44,386 nucleotides of DNA from Gnetum montanum (GCA_015680685.1 MNCI01005810.1:749710-794095), one strand, 5' to 3'; positions 11,031-23,220 are shown, counted from the stretch's first letter. Made by a program: numbers and translations. Notes: generated by a model from the letters alone, not told the origin.

Positions 11031-12238
11031 TGAAACACCACTAATTTCAGGCCCTTGTAATTCAATGGAAAATTTGTCTAAGTGTCAAAAATTGGGCAAA
11101 ATTTTTCTATGTTTGGTGTCACATTGTGCAATGTAGACAACGTAGCACACTAGGGGTCCTTTGTTTACAACATTTTTCTAAGTTTGCCTACTACGCTTCC
11201 TAGAACAACTAGCGTAGCACATGCTTCCAAGACTAGTTTGCATAAATGTTAAGCAAAAAGTAGTCAAGGGTCATTAAGGATGGACCAAAAAATTTGGCAA
11301 ATTTTCTATCTCCTAGACTATCAAGCTTGCTACGCTCTCCAGCTTACTCAGCTTGACACATGTTCTGATCTCTAGTCCACCCAAGTACTAGGCTAGGAGT
11401 TGTCAAAAGTGCTCAGCATGGAAAAAATAGTTTGGAAAATTTTTTATCTTTTGTGCCTATCATGCTCTACTATGCTGCACAGCATAGCTAGCGTGACACA
11501 GGTTTCAGGGCCAAATTTTTCTAAGTGTTGAACAAGAATCCATCAAGCTATCTATACATGGAATATGCATTTGGCAATTTTCTAACTTCTAAGGCTACCT
11601 ATCCTACTTCACCCTAGAATGTGGTCAATGTGCCACAAAGAAAGATTGCAAATTTTGATCAAATTCATCAAAGTGTTGGTGCTACACTATGCAATGTCGA
11701 TAGCATGGCAAGCTAAAATTTGCAAAAAAAAATTCTAAGTGTTCACACTACACTCCATCACGTTGTGTAGTGTAGATAGCGTGACACTTGGAAAATGCCT
11801 TTGAATGCCTCCAGAAGCTCTTAGAACTCAACACTGACCTTCATTTCAACTTTGACGTTCTTCTGATAGCTAAGATCAATAGTTTGCTTTAATTTTTCAC
11901 CCCCCATTGATTCCAAAAAAATTTTCCTATGCTTGACCCTACTTAGAAGAGAGGAAAGACATAGTCTTGGAGTGTAGACTCCAAGTTGCATTTGTTTTAG
12001 CATTATTTATAGGTACATGGTGGTTCTTTAGACTCTAGCACATGCAGTCTAGGTGATATGGTCACAGTTTGGCAAATTCTTAGTTCTTTTTCTTGTCCTA
12101 CAGAGCATTACACTTTGAGCCTAACACTCAAAGCTTGACATTTTTAGTGTAACATGTTAATGTGACTTGTTCACACCCATGCTACGTGGGACCCAAGCCA
12201 CATGGCATCCAGTCCACATATCACATTAACCTTAGCCC

Positions 12239-12246
12239 TATAAATA
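12239..12246 (+). promoter_or_regulatory. TATA box of the element B LTR
   Basis: TATAAATA followed by CCC, aligned with TATAAATG at 22610-22617 in the element C LTR. Confidence 0.7.
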
Positions 12247-12672
12247 CCCTAATAATCAGCATTTTAAGGGTGGATCAACAAATCATTCTAAGCATCAAGC
12301 ATTAGATCACTCTTAGAATCTTCATCACTCTTGCATTTGAGCACCTGAGCTTAACACCTTGTTGAGTACCATGACATAATCTTCTTTGCATCCACACAGC
12401 ATGACGACTGCAAGCCTAATAGGTCTAGCCTACTTTGTAGCTGCTAGCACCACATTTGCAATGTCCTAGAGACTATGACCACACTGCCACACTACCTCGC
12501 TGTGCCTATCTAACACTACATACCAATTTCACACACTGTTTAATCAAAAGTCACATTCCCCAATCTTGAGGTGGTGCATTTCTTTACCTAAACTCTCATT
12601 TCATTTTCCTTCAGCATGTGTTTCAAATTTTAGCATAATTTTTTAAGTTTCCTACTACTAATACATATTTTT

Positions 12673-12790
12673 NNNNNNNNNNNNNNNNNNNNNNNNNNNN
12701 NNNNNNNNNNNNNNNNNNNNNNNNNNNNNNNNNNNNNNNNNNNNNNNNNNNNNNNNNNNNNNNNNNNNNNNNNNNNNNNNNNNNNNNNNN
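12673..12790. other. Assembly gap (118 N)
   Basis: A run of N inside the U5 end of the element B LTR. Confidence 0.97.
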
Positions 12791-12849
12791 GTAACAACAA
12801 AGATAATTATTTTTTAGTGTTTCTAGACTTAGCCATTTTTGGCTTATTT

Positions 12850-13089
12850 TCTTTACAATTTTCACACTTAGCCATTTTATCTCAAATTTTCTATAATTAA
12901 ACAAAAATGAACGTAGTTAACACCTCAGTTGCTACCTTGAACATGGACTTAGTCCACCCCACATAACATGGGGTAAACATCGAGCAACCACTTAGCCTGG
13001 TATAGTAACAATGGTAGTCTCTTAGACTATGGTACTAGTCCCCTGAACACATGGTACTTGATGATGAATGATACAACTTTTTATATGAA
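12850..13089 (+). other. Leader of element B, no recognisable feature
   Basis: Short A/T-rich stretch between the LTR end and the first part that aligns with gag. The gag start codon region present in element C (23911-24090) is not recognisable here, so this end is deleted or very diverged. Confidence 0.5.
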
Positions 13090-16000
13090 AAGGTTTAGGT
13101 AAGCCTACCATTGGACTAATAGGAAATAGAAGAAAAGTGTAGTTTTGAAATTATTTATCAAAATGGAAGGGAGCTCCTTCCTACCCCTAGCATGGTCATA
13201 CCACTCACTAAATCTTTCAAATGGATTTTGTACCAACATATTCAGATGAATGGGCTAAAAGAGCAAGACTTGGCATCCAACTATGATGAACCCCCATAAG
13301 ATGGGTAGGAGGAGTTTGAGTCCCATTCTAATGTTGGCATCCTGCTCTATGTCTCAGCCTCATAGTCTACCTATGTGTTCCTGCTGCACTAGTCATAGTC
13401 TTCTACCTCTTTTGAGACAATCGTGACACTTATGTTGCCTGAAACTTTGCCAGCAATAGCTAGCTACCCAATCCTATCTATGCAAGAGAATTTAGGACCT
13501 TCTACCCTTGCTCTCTTTGTCATTTTCTCACAATCTATTCAACCTTTTCAACCAATGTCTACCATATGTGTACACCATGCTCATATCATAGCCACAAATG
13601 AGTCATATTCCTATCATTCCAGCCATATCAATCCCACCACCACCAACAACTTCAACCTCAACTACATGGTGGGTAGTAACATCTCTACCTATTGTTCAAT
13701 TGTCCTAGATGCCATAGTACGCACAACTGTAAATGTACCAAGCATCACATGTGGCACAACTGATCACGGGGCTATGGGCTGCTCTGATGGCACCACCAAT
13801 GATAGCCATTCTAATAGCCCCACCATTGGTACAACTGATGCAACCCTCGGCAACATCCCCAAGTCTAGACCAAGCATTCTAGCTTATCCAAACCCTCACT
13901 AAGGAGGTTAAGTAGCTTAAAATAGCCAACTCAGAGACATTCTATGTAATGGACTTCTATCAGGATGATCCTATTAGCCTCGTCATTCATCTGCTCACAC
14001 TGCCTCCTAGGGTGCAACTTCCCCAATACATGAAATACAATGATGAGGGTGATCCAAATGCACACTTAGTCACTTTCCATTCCAAGCCCTTATTACTGCA
14101 AGCATGGCTACATGCAATTATCCATGTCTTTGCCATGTCTTTGACCAGCAAAGATTTAGATTGGTATCGTGTGCTTCCTCAAGCTTCCATTTCAACTCTA
14201 GAAGAGTTGTTAAGCTAGTTCATAACCTACTTCAAGTACAATTCAAAGCCAAATTCCATGCTAGATTAGCTCATGAATGTTAAGCAAGAAGTGCTAGAGC
14301 CAATGCAAAAATTCATACAACTTTAGAGTGCCTCTCTAAATGAGATTCATGAGCCCATTACCAAAACCCAGCTGTAGGCCATTTTTAAAGGCATAGTAAA
14401 TTATTTCATTAAATTGAAGCTATACTATTTAGCCCCGTGCTCCCTTAGCCAAGTTGTTACTCAAATAAAGAGCATATAGGATGTAGCAGAGGCCAACAAG
14501 GACCCAGCTTACATAGTCTACAAGAATGGACATGCAGAGAGAGACAAGGAAAAGGGGAAAGTCATGACAACCACTATAGTGGTTGTGGCTAATGAAGCCA
14601 ATCCCAACAACAACAAGCATATGGCTAAGGCACTTAAGGCCCTGGCCAACTGCAACAAAACATCAGGTTCTGGCAACACAAGAACCAACCAACTTGGATC
14701 ATCAACGACCACAAGGCAAGCTCCCCCAAGGCCAAACTTTGAGCATAAGGATCACTCAAAGTATAATCCTTTGCTAATCAAGCCATCAAAACTTTTGGAT
14801 CAACTACTTAGTTCTGGGCACATTCAACATAAGCAAATGTTAAATGATGCTCACAAATGCCACGAGAGGTATTACGAGATCCTCTGAGACCCCTCTACAG
14901 CTATGCCCAATGAACCTTCGAGACCCAAAAATTTTAGGTTAGAATGATTTTGCAACTACCATCAATTTCATAGCCATGAAACAAATTACTACTTAGCATT
15001 AAAGGATGATATCCAACACATGATCGATCAAGGCAAGCTGGTCCTTGATGAAAGTATTCTTGTCCTGCCAGAGAACTAGTCCATGAATGTCTATAAGGAT
15101 CCATTAAACACTAGTGGTGTAGGATACATCATTAATGCTATCAGAATTGATGATGATGCAAAGCTAATACATGAACCGTTTGTGGTCCGTGTGACCTCCT
15201 ATGGTGTTGAAGCCTCAGTGTCAACTAGGCCACAAGCCCCCTTCATCATCAAGATACCACCTCAAGTGCCCATCATAGCTTTCATGGTTAGGGCCTTGCA
15301 GCATGTTCAGGCAATGACCCAAGCACCTTTTGTCATAAGGGTGTCAAAATGTATGAACCCCCCATCTACCCAGGGTCTGATGGTTGGGACTACATCGCAA
15401 CCTTCCCACCTGAAGAAGCATGACAAGCATCTGGCTAACAAGATGGCTAGGGAATGCACTAAACTAGGTTCCCCTAAGCCTACCCTCCTATTAGTAGTTC
15501 CCATGGCCCTATCACTTAAAGCCACAAACACAAACCTACACATGAAACAAGCAACCATCAAGGCTCAAAATCCCACTTCCCAACCAAAAGCCAAGTCTTC
15601 TCCTCCTTGGGAAATCTATCTCTTAGGGTGTGTGGAGGAGATAAAGATCACCAAACAATTGGATGGTGGAAAATATTTTTTAGATGCACTCACATAGGTC
15701 AAGTAGGCACTAAAACAAAAGAATATGACTTTGAGCCTATACAATCTAATTATGACTTCTCCCATGCATCATGAGGCTTTGGTTTGCATGTTGGCATCCA
15801 TTCCTATTAAGGAAGACATGCCAGCAAAGGAAAAGGCTATTCATGCCTTAATGCTCCAACCTACGACTGAAGAACCAAGGCTAACACTCTTGACCTTTCA
15901 CGATGAAGCCATCAAAGCTGACATTGAGAAGGGTCAAGTAACTACTACACCCATGTTCATAACAATTCATGTGGATCAGTACAAGATTCACAGAGTGCAT

Positions 16001-16337
16001 GTCAATGATGGGGCAGCAACCAACATTATCCTTTTCCGTATTGTCGATAAGCTTGACATGCTAAATCTAATCATGCCAATAACAACGGCCTTTAAATTCT
16101 TTCAATGGAGCACATGTGATTGTCAAGGGAACAGTCACAATTGATTTCATGATGGAGGAGCAATTTCCCACTAATGCACAATTCATCGTGGTTGAAGAGA
16201 TGCCCAAATTCAACCTAATCTTAGGGAGATCTTGGTTAGCCCAACTAAGGGTTGTCTCTTCATCAATCCATCAAGAAATCCACTTACCTTATGAGGGTGG
16301 AGAAGTGGTGATCTTTGGTGACAACATAGTCCCTTAG
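13090..16337 (+). pseudogene. Gag-protease of element B
   Basis: Decayed plus-strand polyprotein in several frames. It has a Pro/Ser/Thr/His-rich N-terminal part (13423-13902), the gag domain (13949-14218: YNDEGDPNAHLVTFHS, FAMSLTSKDLDWYRVLPQ, SISTLEELLS) and a Lys-rich linker (14540-14570). A degenerate zinc-knuckle-like stretch lies near 14945-14995 (CNYHQFHSHETNYYLAL, with the last Cys lost). An aspartic protease of the retropepsin type sits at about 15960-16337, with the catalytic region read as VHVNDGAATNI and the C-terminal ILGRSWL. A frameshift lies at about 16100. The TAG at 14216-14218 replaces the CAG of copy C (25360-25362). It ends at TAG 16335-16337; RT does not follow but the antisense gene does. 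Confidence 0.85.
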
Positions 16338-16739
16338 ACCATCAATAATGTAGACACTAAGTAAGGGTCGAAGGTAGAAATCTCCAAAGACATACCACTT
16401 GTTTGCAATGAAAATCAATCTTGTTCAGTGAATGAACCAAGCAAAACAATCGATCCCCATGAGTAAGCTCTATGGACAAAATTTCCTTTTTTGATGGTAG
16501 ATGATAGCCTAGGAGAGTATTGCCTTATGTCTTCCAAGCCTTATGCATCACCTAATCCACATCAGGTTAGGAAACATCTACGTGATTAGGGCATGTCCCT
16601 AACTTTCTTGTTCCTCTAACTTGTATTTAGCCCTTTTCGTTTGTATAGTTTCAGTTTGCATTATGTTTTCTTCCTGCATTAGTTATGCTTTTTTTTGGCC
16701 AAATAAAAAAACAACAAAAAAGAAAAAAAAAAGAGTACA
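16338..16739 (+). other. Spacer after protease of element B
   Basis: Aligns loosely with 27480-27770 of element C (TATGCATCACCTAATCCAC against TATGCCTCGCCTAACCCAC). A GTAAGG at 16361 could be a 5' splice site, but the matching place in C is not conserved. Nothing else is recognisable. Confidence 0.45.
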
Positions 16740-16920
16740 ACCTGGCCCGAAATGGCCTTAAACTATCACATGGCCCACCAAGGCCTAAAACTAGCAACCA
16801 ACATTCTTTCACAGGAAGTGGGATCCAAAATGGCCTTAAACTAGCGATGGCCCAAAATGACCTTAAATTATTGCATGGCCCGCCAAGGCCTAAAACTAGC
16901 AACAGATTTCCTTTTACGTG
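16740..16920 (+). repeat. Short repeat array (AATGGCCTTAAACTA...) of element B
   Basis: About seven imperfect units of GGCCC(A/G)(A/C)(A/C)A(A/T)GGCCTAAAACTAGCAA and GGCCCAAAATGGCCTTAAACTA. The same units form the array at 28116-28345 of element C, again between protease and the 3' end of the antisense gene. Confidence 0.8.
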
Positions 16921-17160
16921 ATGGCCTCAAGGGTGAGAGCAAACCCTCAAGGGTGAGAGTAGGAGGATCACCCATCTACAAGCCTTCAAACAAATGATCA
17001 AACTCACCATCCTTGAATTGCAACCCTTCTTCTTTGAGCTACCTTAAGATTTTAGTAGCATCTTTGTTTGTCATGTGCCCCTCAGGCTGAGGCACATCTT
17101 CTGCTAAGGGCTCTTCTTCTCCTAAGGGCTCCTCTTCTCCGGCAAGGGCCTCCTCCTTGC

Positions 17161-17247
17161 CTATGATGCATAAACTAGAGTTAGAACATTTCTCTAAAAA
17201 TAATATATGTATATATAAATTGAACATACTAAATAATGTATACTTAC
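17161..17247 (-). other. Intron of the antisense gene, element B (third intron position)
   Basis: On the minus strand CTG|GTAAGTATAC starts it and TTTATGCATCATAG|GCAAGG ends it, 87 bases, A/T-rich. It lies just before the acidic linker, as does the intron at 31772-31852 in element C. Confidence 0.65.
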
Positions 17248-18299
17248 CAGCAAACTCTGATTGTGCATCATTGAGTCTGAGGTGTTGCTTCTTCCCCCTT
17301 TTCTCAACTTCGCGCACGGGCCCCTCTATGGGGTAAGGCTTCTTAATCTACATCTTTGATCTCATTGTCTCACCAATGATTTGTGCCCCCCTAACTACAT
17401 TGCCTATGTTCATGGGAGGAGCCTATCTAGCAGTTTCATGCACACGATAGGATGATCTTGCCTGGTCCTTGGTGGTTACTGAAAAGGACTCACCAATAAC
17501 CTCTGAGGGGTCCTATGATAGTGTTGTGTGGAATAGATGGTAGATCCATGGCTTGGATATTTGGGTATGATCTTACACCATCCATAGTCCATTTTCACAT
17601 ACCACTAGTAATTCCACAAACCTTTGCAAGCATGCCACAAAAAGGGCAAAATGTACATGAGAGCGTGCCTTGAGATTGCCACAAAGTTTGATTATTTTGG
17701 CTCGCAAGCCATCAACAAGGTATTTGGCCCAATTGTATTATGTCCCTTCCTCTATTATGTTCTTCATAACCAAAGCCTGCTCCACCCCAAGAACCTTTCC
17801 TTGAAAAAGCAACTTAGGGAATGCGTGATCTTGGAAGACAGGATAGAGGTGTTGGGTCACTAGCAATTTTACCTCCTTCATGGGGATGCCCTTGTAGCCT
17901 TTCGTGGTGCTCATCAACTCTTCAATGTCCTCTTTGTGATTTAGATCCTTATTCTTCTTTTTACCTATAGGTAAACCTTTAGAGGGAACACTAAAGAGAT
18001 CTAAAAAGAGGTTGTTTATGATCTCAAGGACCACTCACACATTGTGAACTTGCGTGCGAAAGTCGTCGACACTCTCCATGAAAGAGTTAATAAGGGCAAT
18101 CATCTCTACTATCAAGATGCTTGGGTTCATGGCCAAAAAGAGGTCCATGACCCCAGCCTATTGAAGATTTTGAGTAATCCTTACTAGGGCCTTGTGGCAT
18201 AACTAGGCTACAAACTGTCAACTTTGCCATATTTAAAAAGAGGAATGGCCTTAATGCATCCTAAGACAATCACTGTAACCTCCTTTGACTTTGCTATAG

Positions 18300-18383
18300 C
18301 TGCAATAAATGAAAATAGAAACAGCAACGTGATGAAAATATAAAAATCAAAAAATGCATAAAACTAAGTGGGTGACCACTTAC
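18300..18383 (-). other. Intron of the antisense gene, element B (second intron position)
   Basis: Minus-strand GTAAGTGG donor and TTTATTGCAG acceptor bracket 84 A/T-rich bases. The exons on both sides align with copy C, whose intron 32902-32989 is at the same place (between MPF(K/V)P and the EVTVI block). Confidence 0.7.
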
Positions 18384-19289
18384 TTGGCACAAATGGCATG
18401 GGGAATTACAGTACTTGGGCTAAAACTTCCTCCACACTGGGTATCTAGGATGTCCACTCAACATCCAACTAGCCAAGATCCTAGCACTTCACATAGGATT
18501 TGGAGTACCTAGTAGGGTAATTCACCATGTCCACCCCAATTTTCCCTTTGACACTAGCACACATGTTCTCAATGGATGAAAACTCTTGTAGGGTTGTTTG
18601 CACAAGGGCTAATGTCCCTTCTCTATCATGAAGGCCGTCTTCATCAACAAAAAATTTGGTGATGGAAAAAATGGCAATAAGCATTCCAAGTCATGAGATA
18701 AAAAAAATAGTAATATTCATCATCAGAATAGGGGTCACCCTCTAGGAAAGTAAACTATTCCATGTGGATTCTGGAAGGTTGTGCCGACATAGCGAGCAAT
18801 GAATATAGTATTGTATTTATGATAACACTTGAACTTGGGCATCTTCCAGATCCAAGACAAGGGTCTGAGACCTCTTGGGCACTAACTCAAGCTCCCTACC
18901 CCTTCACCTTCAGCAGGTTCATCTAATATGAATTTTAAAATGCCTCAATTTTCCCTAGGTAATAATGTTTCAACCAGGACACCTGCTACTTCAAAGAACA
19001 AGTGTGATCATATCATCACAGTAAAATGGTGCAGTAGGAATTCCAAGAATTCTTGTGCACCCTCTTGAAACCAAACCACCTGGTGTCCTATGTGTGCATG
19101 CGGTGCAGGGACATTGGGCATGGAATTACTCATACAGTATAAGAACCCTACTAGTGAGCACAAGTTTTAGTAGGACCCTGTAGTCCCATAGTAATGAAAA
19201 TATCAATATTGGAAAAGGGGTAATAAAAATAATAAAAGTAATAGACAAATGATGCATAAAATTAAAAAAACTCAAAAAATTTTCTAACT

Positions 19290-19740
19290 ATTGATCATGC
19301 TTCCACAAAGCATGACACTTTCTAAACAAAATTTTTTCTAAGTGTTTATCATGCTCCCATGGAGCGTGACAACTATGGAACAACTGGTAAAAAAATTAAA
19401 ACAAATTTCTAAGTGTTGGTCACACTCCCAAGAAGTGTGACAACTGTAGAATCATCAGCAGAAAACATTGCACAAATTTTTGAAGTGTTTGTCAAGGAGA
19501 GTGACAATTGTAAAATAACTAGCAAAATTTGAAAAAAAAATTTCCAAGTGTTGGTCACGTTCCCAAGGAGCATGACAATGGTAGAATGTGCAAAACTTTT
19601 CCAAGTGTTCGTCACACTCATAGGAAGTGTGACAATGGAAAAATGTGCAAAATTTTTGAAGTGCAAAACATAGCAATTCCAAAAATTTTCTAACTTTTTG
19701 TCATACTCCCAAGGATGCCCTAAGCTTGACAACCAGCACG
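19290..19740. repeat. Tandem hairpin repeats upstream of the antisense gene, element B
   Basis: About seven units of 65-80 bases, each with TTCTAAGTGTT followed by an imperfect palindrome such as GTCACACTCCCAAGAAGTGTGAC (about 19420-19442), then AACTGTAGAA. The open frames here (19409-19750 and 19455-19682, minus) only follow the repeat. The same place in element C (33800-34300) has AGCGTAGCATAGC-type repeats instead. Confidence 0.75.
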
Positions 19741-20439
19741 AGACACCCATGGAACCCTTGTCCTATCCCAATACATAGAACACATAGGAAACCTTTGTTA
19801 CACAACATGGAACACAACGCACCCAAAACCCTCCTGATGAGCAATGCTAAGAAATACATTTAAACCCCCTGTCTTGTCCCACCACGTGGGACATATAGAA
19901 AAATTTGTCCCATCCCATGGTGCTAAACACCTAGAAACTCATGGCAAAATTCTTGCCCAGCATCGTAGCATAGGACGCCATCAAACCCTTCCAACATACA
20001 AGATCCATGATGCGCACTCCCTCCCCAGCTATAGTAGTGGTAGTGGTGGCAATGGCCATGGCATAGTGGCTATGGTGATGGCAGCATTAGTGATGATCCC
20101 TACCCATGGAAAGCCACCCTCCTAACCCCAAGACCCCAAAGCACAAATGCTTGGGGAGCAAAAAAGGAATGAGAAATCATGAGTGTAGTGTAACAGCCTA
20201 CCTAGCATATGGTGTCTCTTAGCGCTCTTCAATGCGTGCCCTAGGAAGATGCCATAGGGTGTGCTCACCTTCATTAATGTTGGCAAGGCCAAGGTATCTA
20301 CACTCACTCCTACATGTCATCTCCTCATTGTCATGCTCTAGCTCTTCTGTTGTCATGCTCTTTGAGTGATACACTTTGTCTTGGCTATGCTACACTCAGA
20401 TGTCTGTTGTCTCTAATGGTGAAAATGACTGTTGCCTAT
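19741..20439 (-). other. 5' flank of the antisense gene, element B
   Basis: Aligns with 34370-34790 of element C (CTCTTCAATGCGTGCCCTAGG against CTCTTCAACGTGCACCTTGGG; CTAATGGTGAAAATGAC against CTAACAATGAAAGTGAC). The TATA box and repeat array that follow in C are missing here: alignment jumps to pol at about 20430-20440, a loss of some 650 bases. Confidence 0.6.
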
Positions 20440-20907
20440 GCTACGAGATTCTTCATCCACCTTTAACCTTGACCAGACCTTATGGAAAACTCATGAGATG
20501 CATAAACACAAAACTCTTGGACTTCAAACCACTTCCTTATGGCACTAACATAGCATCCCTAGAGATGTCACTAGATTGGCTAGAACATCTAGTCAAAGCT
20601 CTAGATTTAGAAGTAGGTGAAATGACTAAGGATCCCCTCATAGAAGTCCCTGTAACAACATGCAAAGGTCATGTCACTCTATAGATCCTCTCAAGATTCA
20701 TTGATGAGATTTAGAACAATGATTTGAGAACCATTAACCTCAACTCTATAGAGGAGGAGTGCATCCAAATGCTTGATCACATTGAGTGGTACCAAGAGAA
20801 GTAACAAAAAAAGCACCGCCACAATCAACAGTAATGCGCAATCAAGAAAGGGGACCTCATCCTCAAGGTCATTCATGAGCCCACAGATAAATTCTCAACC
20901 AAATGGA
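20440..20907 (+). pseudogene. Pol remnant of element B: N-terminal RT leader fused to integrase C-terminus
   Basis: The first part (to about 20683) aligns with the start of pol in element C: LTLTRPYGKLMR against LVLTGPHGKLMRH, then DWLEHLVKALDLEVGEMTKDP. From about 20690 it aligns with the integrase end of C and element 1: INLNSIEEEC, HIEWYQEK, KKGDLILKVIHEP, KFSTKW. About 3 kb holding RT, both RNase H domains and the integrase core is missing at the join. The integrase end is then cut at 20907 by the LTR of element C. No enzyme could be made from this copy. Confidence 0.82.
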
Positions 20908-23215
20908 TGAAACACCATCAATTTTGGGACTCTAATAATTCAACATAGTTCCAAAATTTTGGCAAGGATCTTTGCAAGTACAGTGTCACACCAGACCGTG
21001 TAGACAACATGGCACCCCAAAAGTCCTAATGCCTACAAAGCCGCTTCTGAGCCTACCTACCACCCTATGTAGCACAATCAACATAGCACCTAGCCAGGAG
21101 GCCAGTTTACACAAAAGAGGCACTAGGGGTAGACCGTATAGTTTGGAAAATTTTCTATTTCCTAAGCTGACAAGCTTGTTGCACCCTCTAGCTTGCCTAG
21201 CTCAACACATGACCTGGTTGACAATCTACCGAAGGCCCATGCTAGGAGCTGCCGAAAGTGTTCAAGATGGGCTAAACAGTTTGGTAATTTTTTTAACTAT
21301 GAAACTTGCTATGCTGCATAGTGTAGCGGGCCAAGTGGAGACTGATAAGGCATTAAAAATGCAAATTGACAATGATTCAACCCTTTGGGATACCTTCCCT
21401 GCTTCATCCTTGAAGAATGATCAACATGACGTAGGAGAACGTGGTAAATTTTGTTTAAAATCATCTTCATTTGAATATTATGCTATGCTATGCTACATAG
21501 CATAGCACAACATAGCAAAGTTCCACTGTGACATTTTCTTCTGTTTAAGCTATTTTGACAAAGTAAACATAATTGCCCATGCTTTAACCATCAAACATGC
21601 TTACTCCGCTGACACTCTAGGACATGACTGACATCCTGTGACAAAATGTTTGCAAAGTGAGTTAGGATGCAAGCCAAAATGGATGCTACACTGTGCTATG
21701 CTACATAACATAGCATAGCATAGCAGGGATAGAATGCATGAAGGTCCTTTGCCAGGTGGTTCTAGCAAAAGAACTACACTTGGCCATGCTCTGACCTCCA
21801 AGACCATCCATCCCACTTCACCCTCGAGTTCCAAGTAAAGTTTCTTGACAAATCATTGCAAATCAAGCAAGGATGCATGTCACACTCACTACTATGTTGT
21901 GCTACGCTGCACAACGTAGCACAGTGTAGCAAGGACACAAAGCCCAAAAGTGTCCCAAGGATGAACTTTGTAGGTCCCAACACCTTTTAGCATGGAAAGC
22001 AGGGTTTCCAATTACTAAAGTTGCTTGCCTAACCAAGCCTCAAAGGAGTATCTTCGATTTTTAGGCAAAATTTATCTCAAGATTGGCGACTATGCTACGC
22101 TACACTATGCAGCGTAGCGGGCGGGTGATTACGCTACGCTGATACAATGGGCAATGTAGGTAGCATAAAACTCGCATGCAAGCCCTAGGATGTCTTCAGT
22201 TAGCTCCAGAACTCATCAACAATTGTCATTTTTACTCCAACATCTCTTCAATAGATAAGATCAGTAGTTTTCTCTATTTTACACCCCCTGTTAATTCCTA
22301 GAGTTGTCCCTATACTTGACCCTACTTGTAAGGGCAGGGAAGACATAGTCCTAGAGCACAAGCTCCACGTTGCATTCATCATTGGAATTTTCTATAAAAA
22401 CATGGAAATTCCCCATATTCTAGCACATGCAGTTTGAACAGTATGATCACAACTTAGCAAGTTTCACATCCAACGTAACACTCTAGCATAGCACGCTAGC
22501 ATAACACTACAATGTAGCACTACATGGCAGTATGGCACATTCACGTTTGCACCATGTGGGACCCAGGACACATGGCATCTAAACCACATCTCTCTCCTAC
22601 ATCTGGCTCTATAAATGCCCTAGTGAACAACATTCAAAGGGTTGGCTTTTGGCATTTTTGGCTTTTGGACTTGGCTTTCTTGCGATTGGCATTTTGGGCA
22701 TTTGGCTTTCTAGAGATTAGCTTTGGCAAAGAGGTTAGCGAGTAGATGTTAACAAATCACAAACCCCAGTAGTAGCATTCTCTTAGCCCAATGAGCACTG
22801 GCTCAATGGTTCCTATTGGTGCCCCATTGGCAACAGTTCAAAACCTATGACCATACTGTTCCATTGTAAGCTGTGCCTATCCACACTACACATCAGTTGC
22901 ACACCTTCTTCAACTCAACAAAGATAAAATTCCCTAATTTTAGGGATATTTTGCTACGCTTTTACCATTCCATGTGTTACATCTTTCTGCACCTCAACCT
23001 CCACACATAACATCTCAAAAATATTGTTTACAAAAGGTTATTGTACATTGACTAAGTTCCTATCTTATCAACCAGACCGTTCAAGGCACCTCACTTTCGT
23101 TTTCTCTCTAGCACGTTCAACTAGACCATTCAAGGCACCTCACATGGATCCGAGGTTAGGCTATATGCCTAGTAACCTCTCAGTGTTCTAGCCATTGACA
23201 TTTTTAGCCACTATA
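20908..23215 (+). repeat. 5' LTR of element C (about 2.3 kb), inserted in element B
   Basis: Starts TGAAACACCATCAATTTTGG in the middle of the integrase C-terminus of B and ends CCACTATA five bases before a primer-binding site. The end corresponds to CGCTACA in the element A LTR. It aligns with the element B LTR through most of its length, with a TATA box at 22610-22617. It holds many palindromes such as GCTATGCTACATAGCATAGC (21483-21512) and CTACGCTGCACAACGTAGC (21903-21921). Part of U5 duplicates a CAACTAGACC(A/G)TTCAAGGCACCTCAC segment (23096-23155). Confidence 0.87.
22610..22617 (+). promoter_or_regulatory. TATA box of the element C LTR
   Basis: TATAAATG in GGCTCTATAAATGCCC, aligned with the TATA box of the element B LTR. 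Confidence 0.7.
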
Positions 23216-23220
23216 GTTTT

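Larger units (their letters stand above)
11031..12849 (+). repeat. 5' LTR of element B (3' edge approximate)
   Basis: Starts TGAAACACCACTAATTTC and aligns over most of its length with the LTR at 20908-23215. Examples are TTTGGCAAATTTTCTATCTCC at 11290 against 21138, and the block around 11815-12050 against 22196-22440. It has a TATA box at 12239-12246. The end is placed by matching TAGTGTTTCTAGACTTAGCC with the last 30 bases of the other LTR. A 118-base N gap (12673-12790) removes part of U5, and the terminal CA and primer-binding site are not recognisable. Confidence 0.82.
16925..19200 (-). pseudogene. Antisense FCP1-like gene of element B (3' exons missing)
   Basis: Runs opposite to gag and pol. 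Read leftward from about 19200, one frame (stops at TGA, TAG positions only) gives a domain resembling the FCP1/NLI-interacting-factor (HAD) phosphatase family. It has CSLVGFLYC where the DxDx(T/V) strand should be, HIGHQVVWFQEGAQEFLEFL, the strand HFTVMI-SH, and at 18836-18792 KFKCYHKYNTIFIAR then FQNPHGIVYFP. Downstream lie an EFSSIENMC region, an intron at 18300-18383, the conserved block NNLFLDLFSVPSKGLPIG (about 18000), a second intron at 17161-17247, an acidic linker and an EGLQFKDGEFDHLFEGL block. It stops aligning at about 16925, beside the repeat array, so the last exons of copy C are deleted. Family by resemblance only; presumed dead in this copy. Confidence 0.68.

Noticed and set aside
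20908-23215. 3' LTR of element B
   Set aside because: It is followed by a primer-binding site and gag and cuts the B integrase mid-domain, which fits a 5' LTR of an inserted element better.
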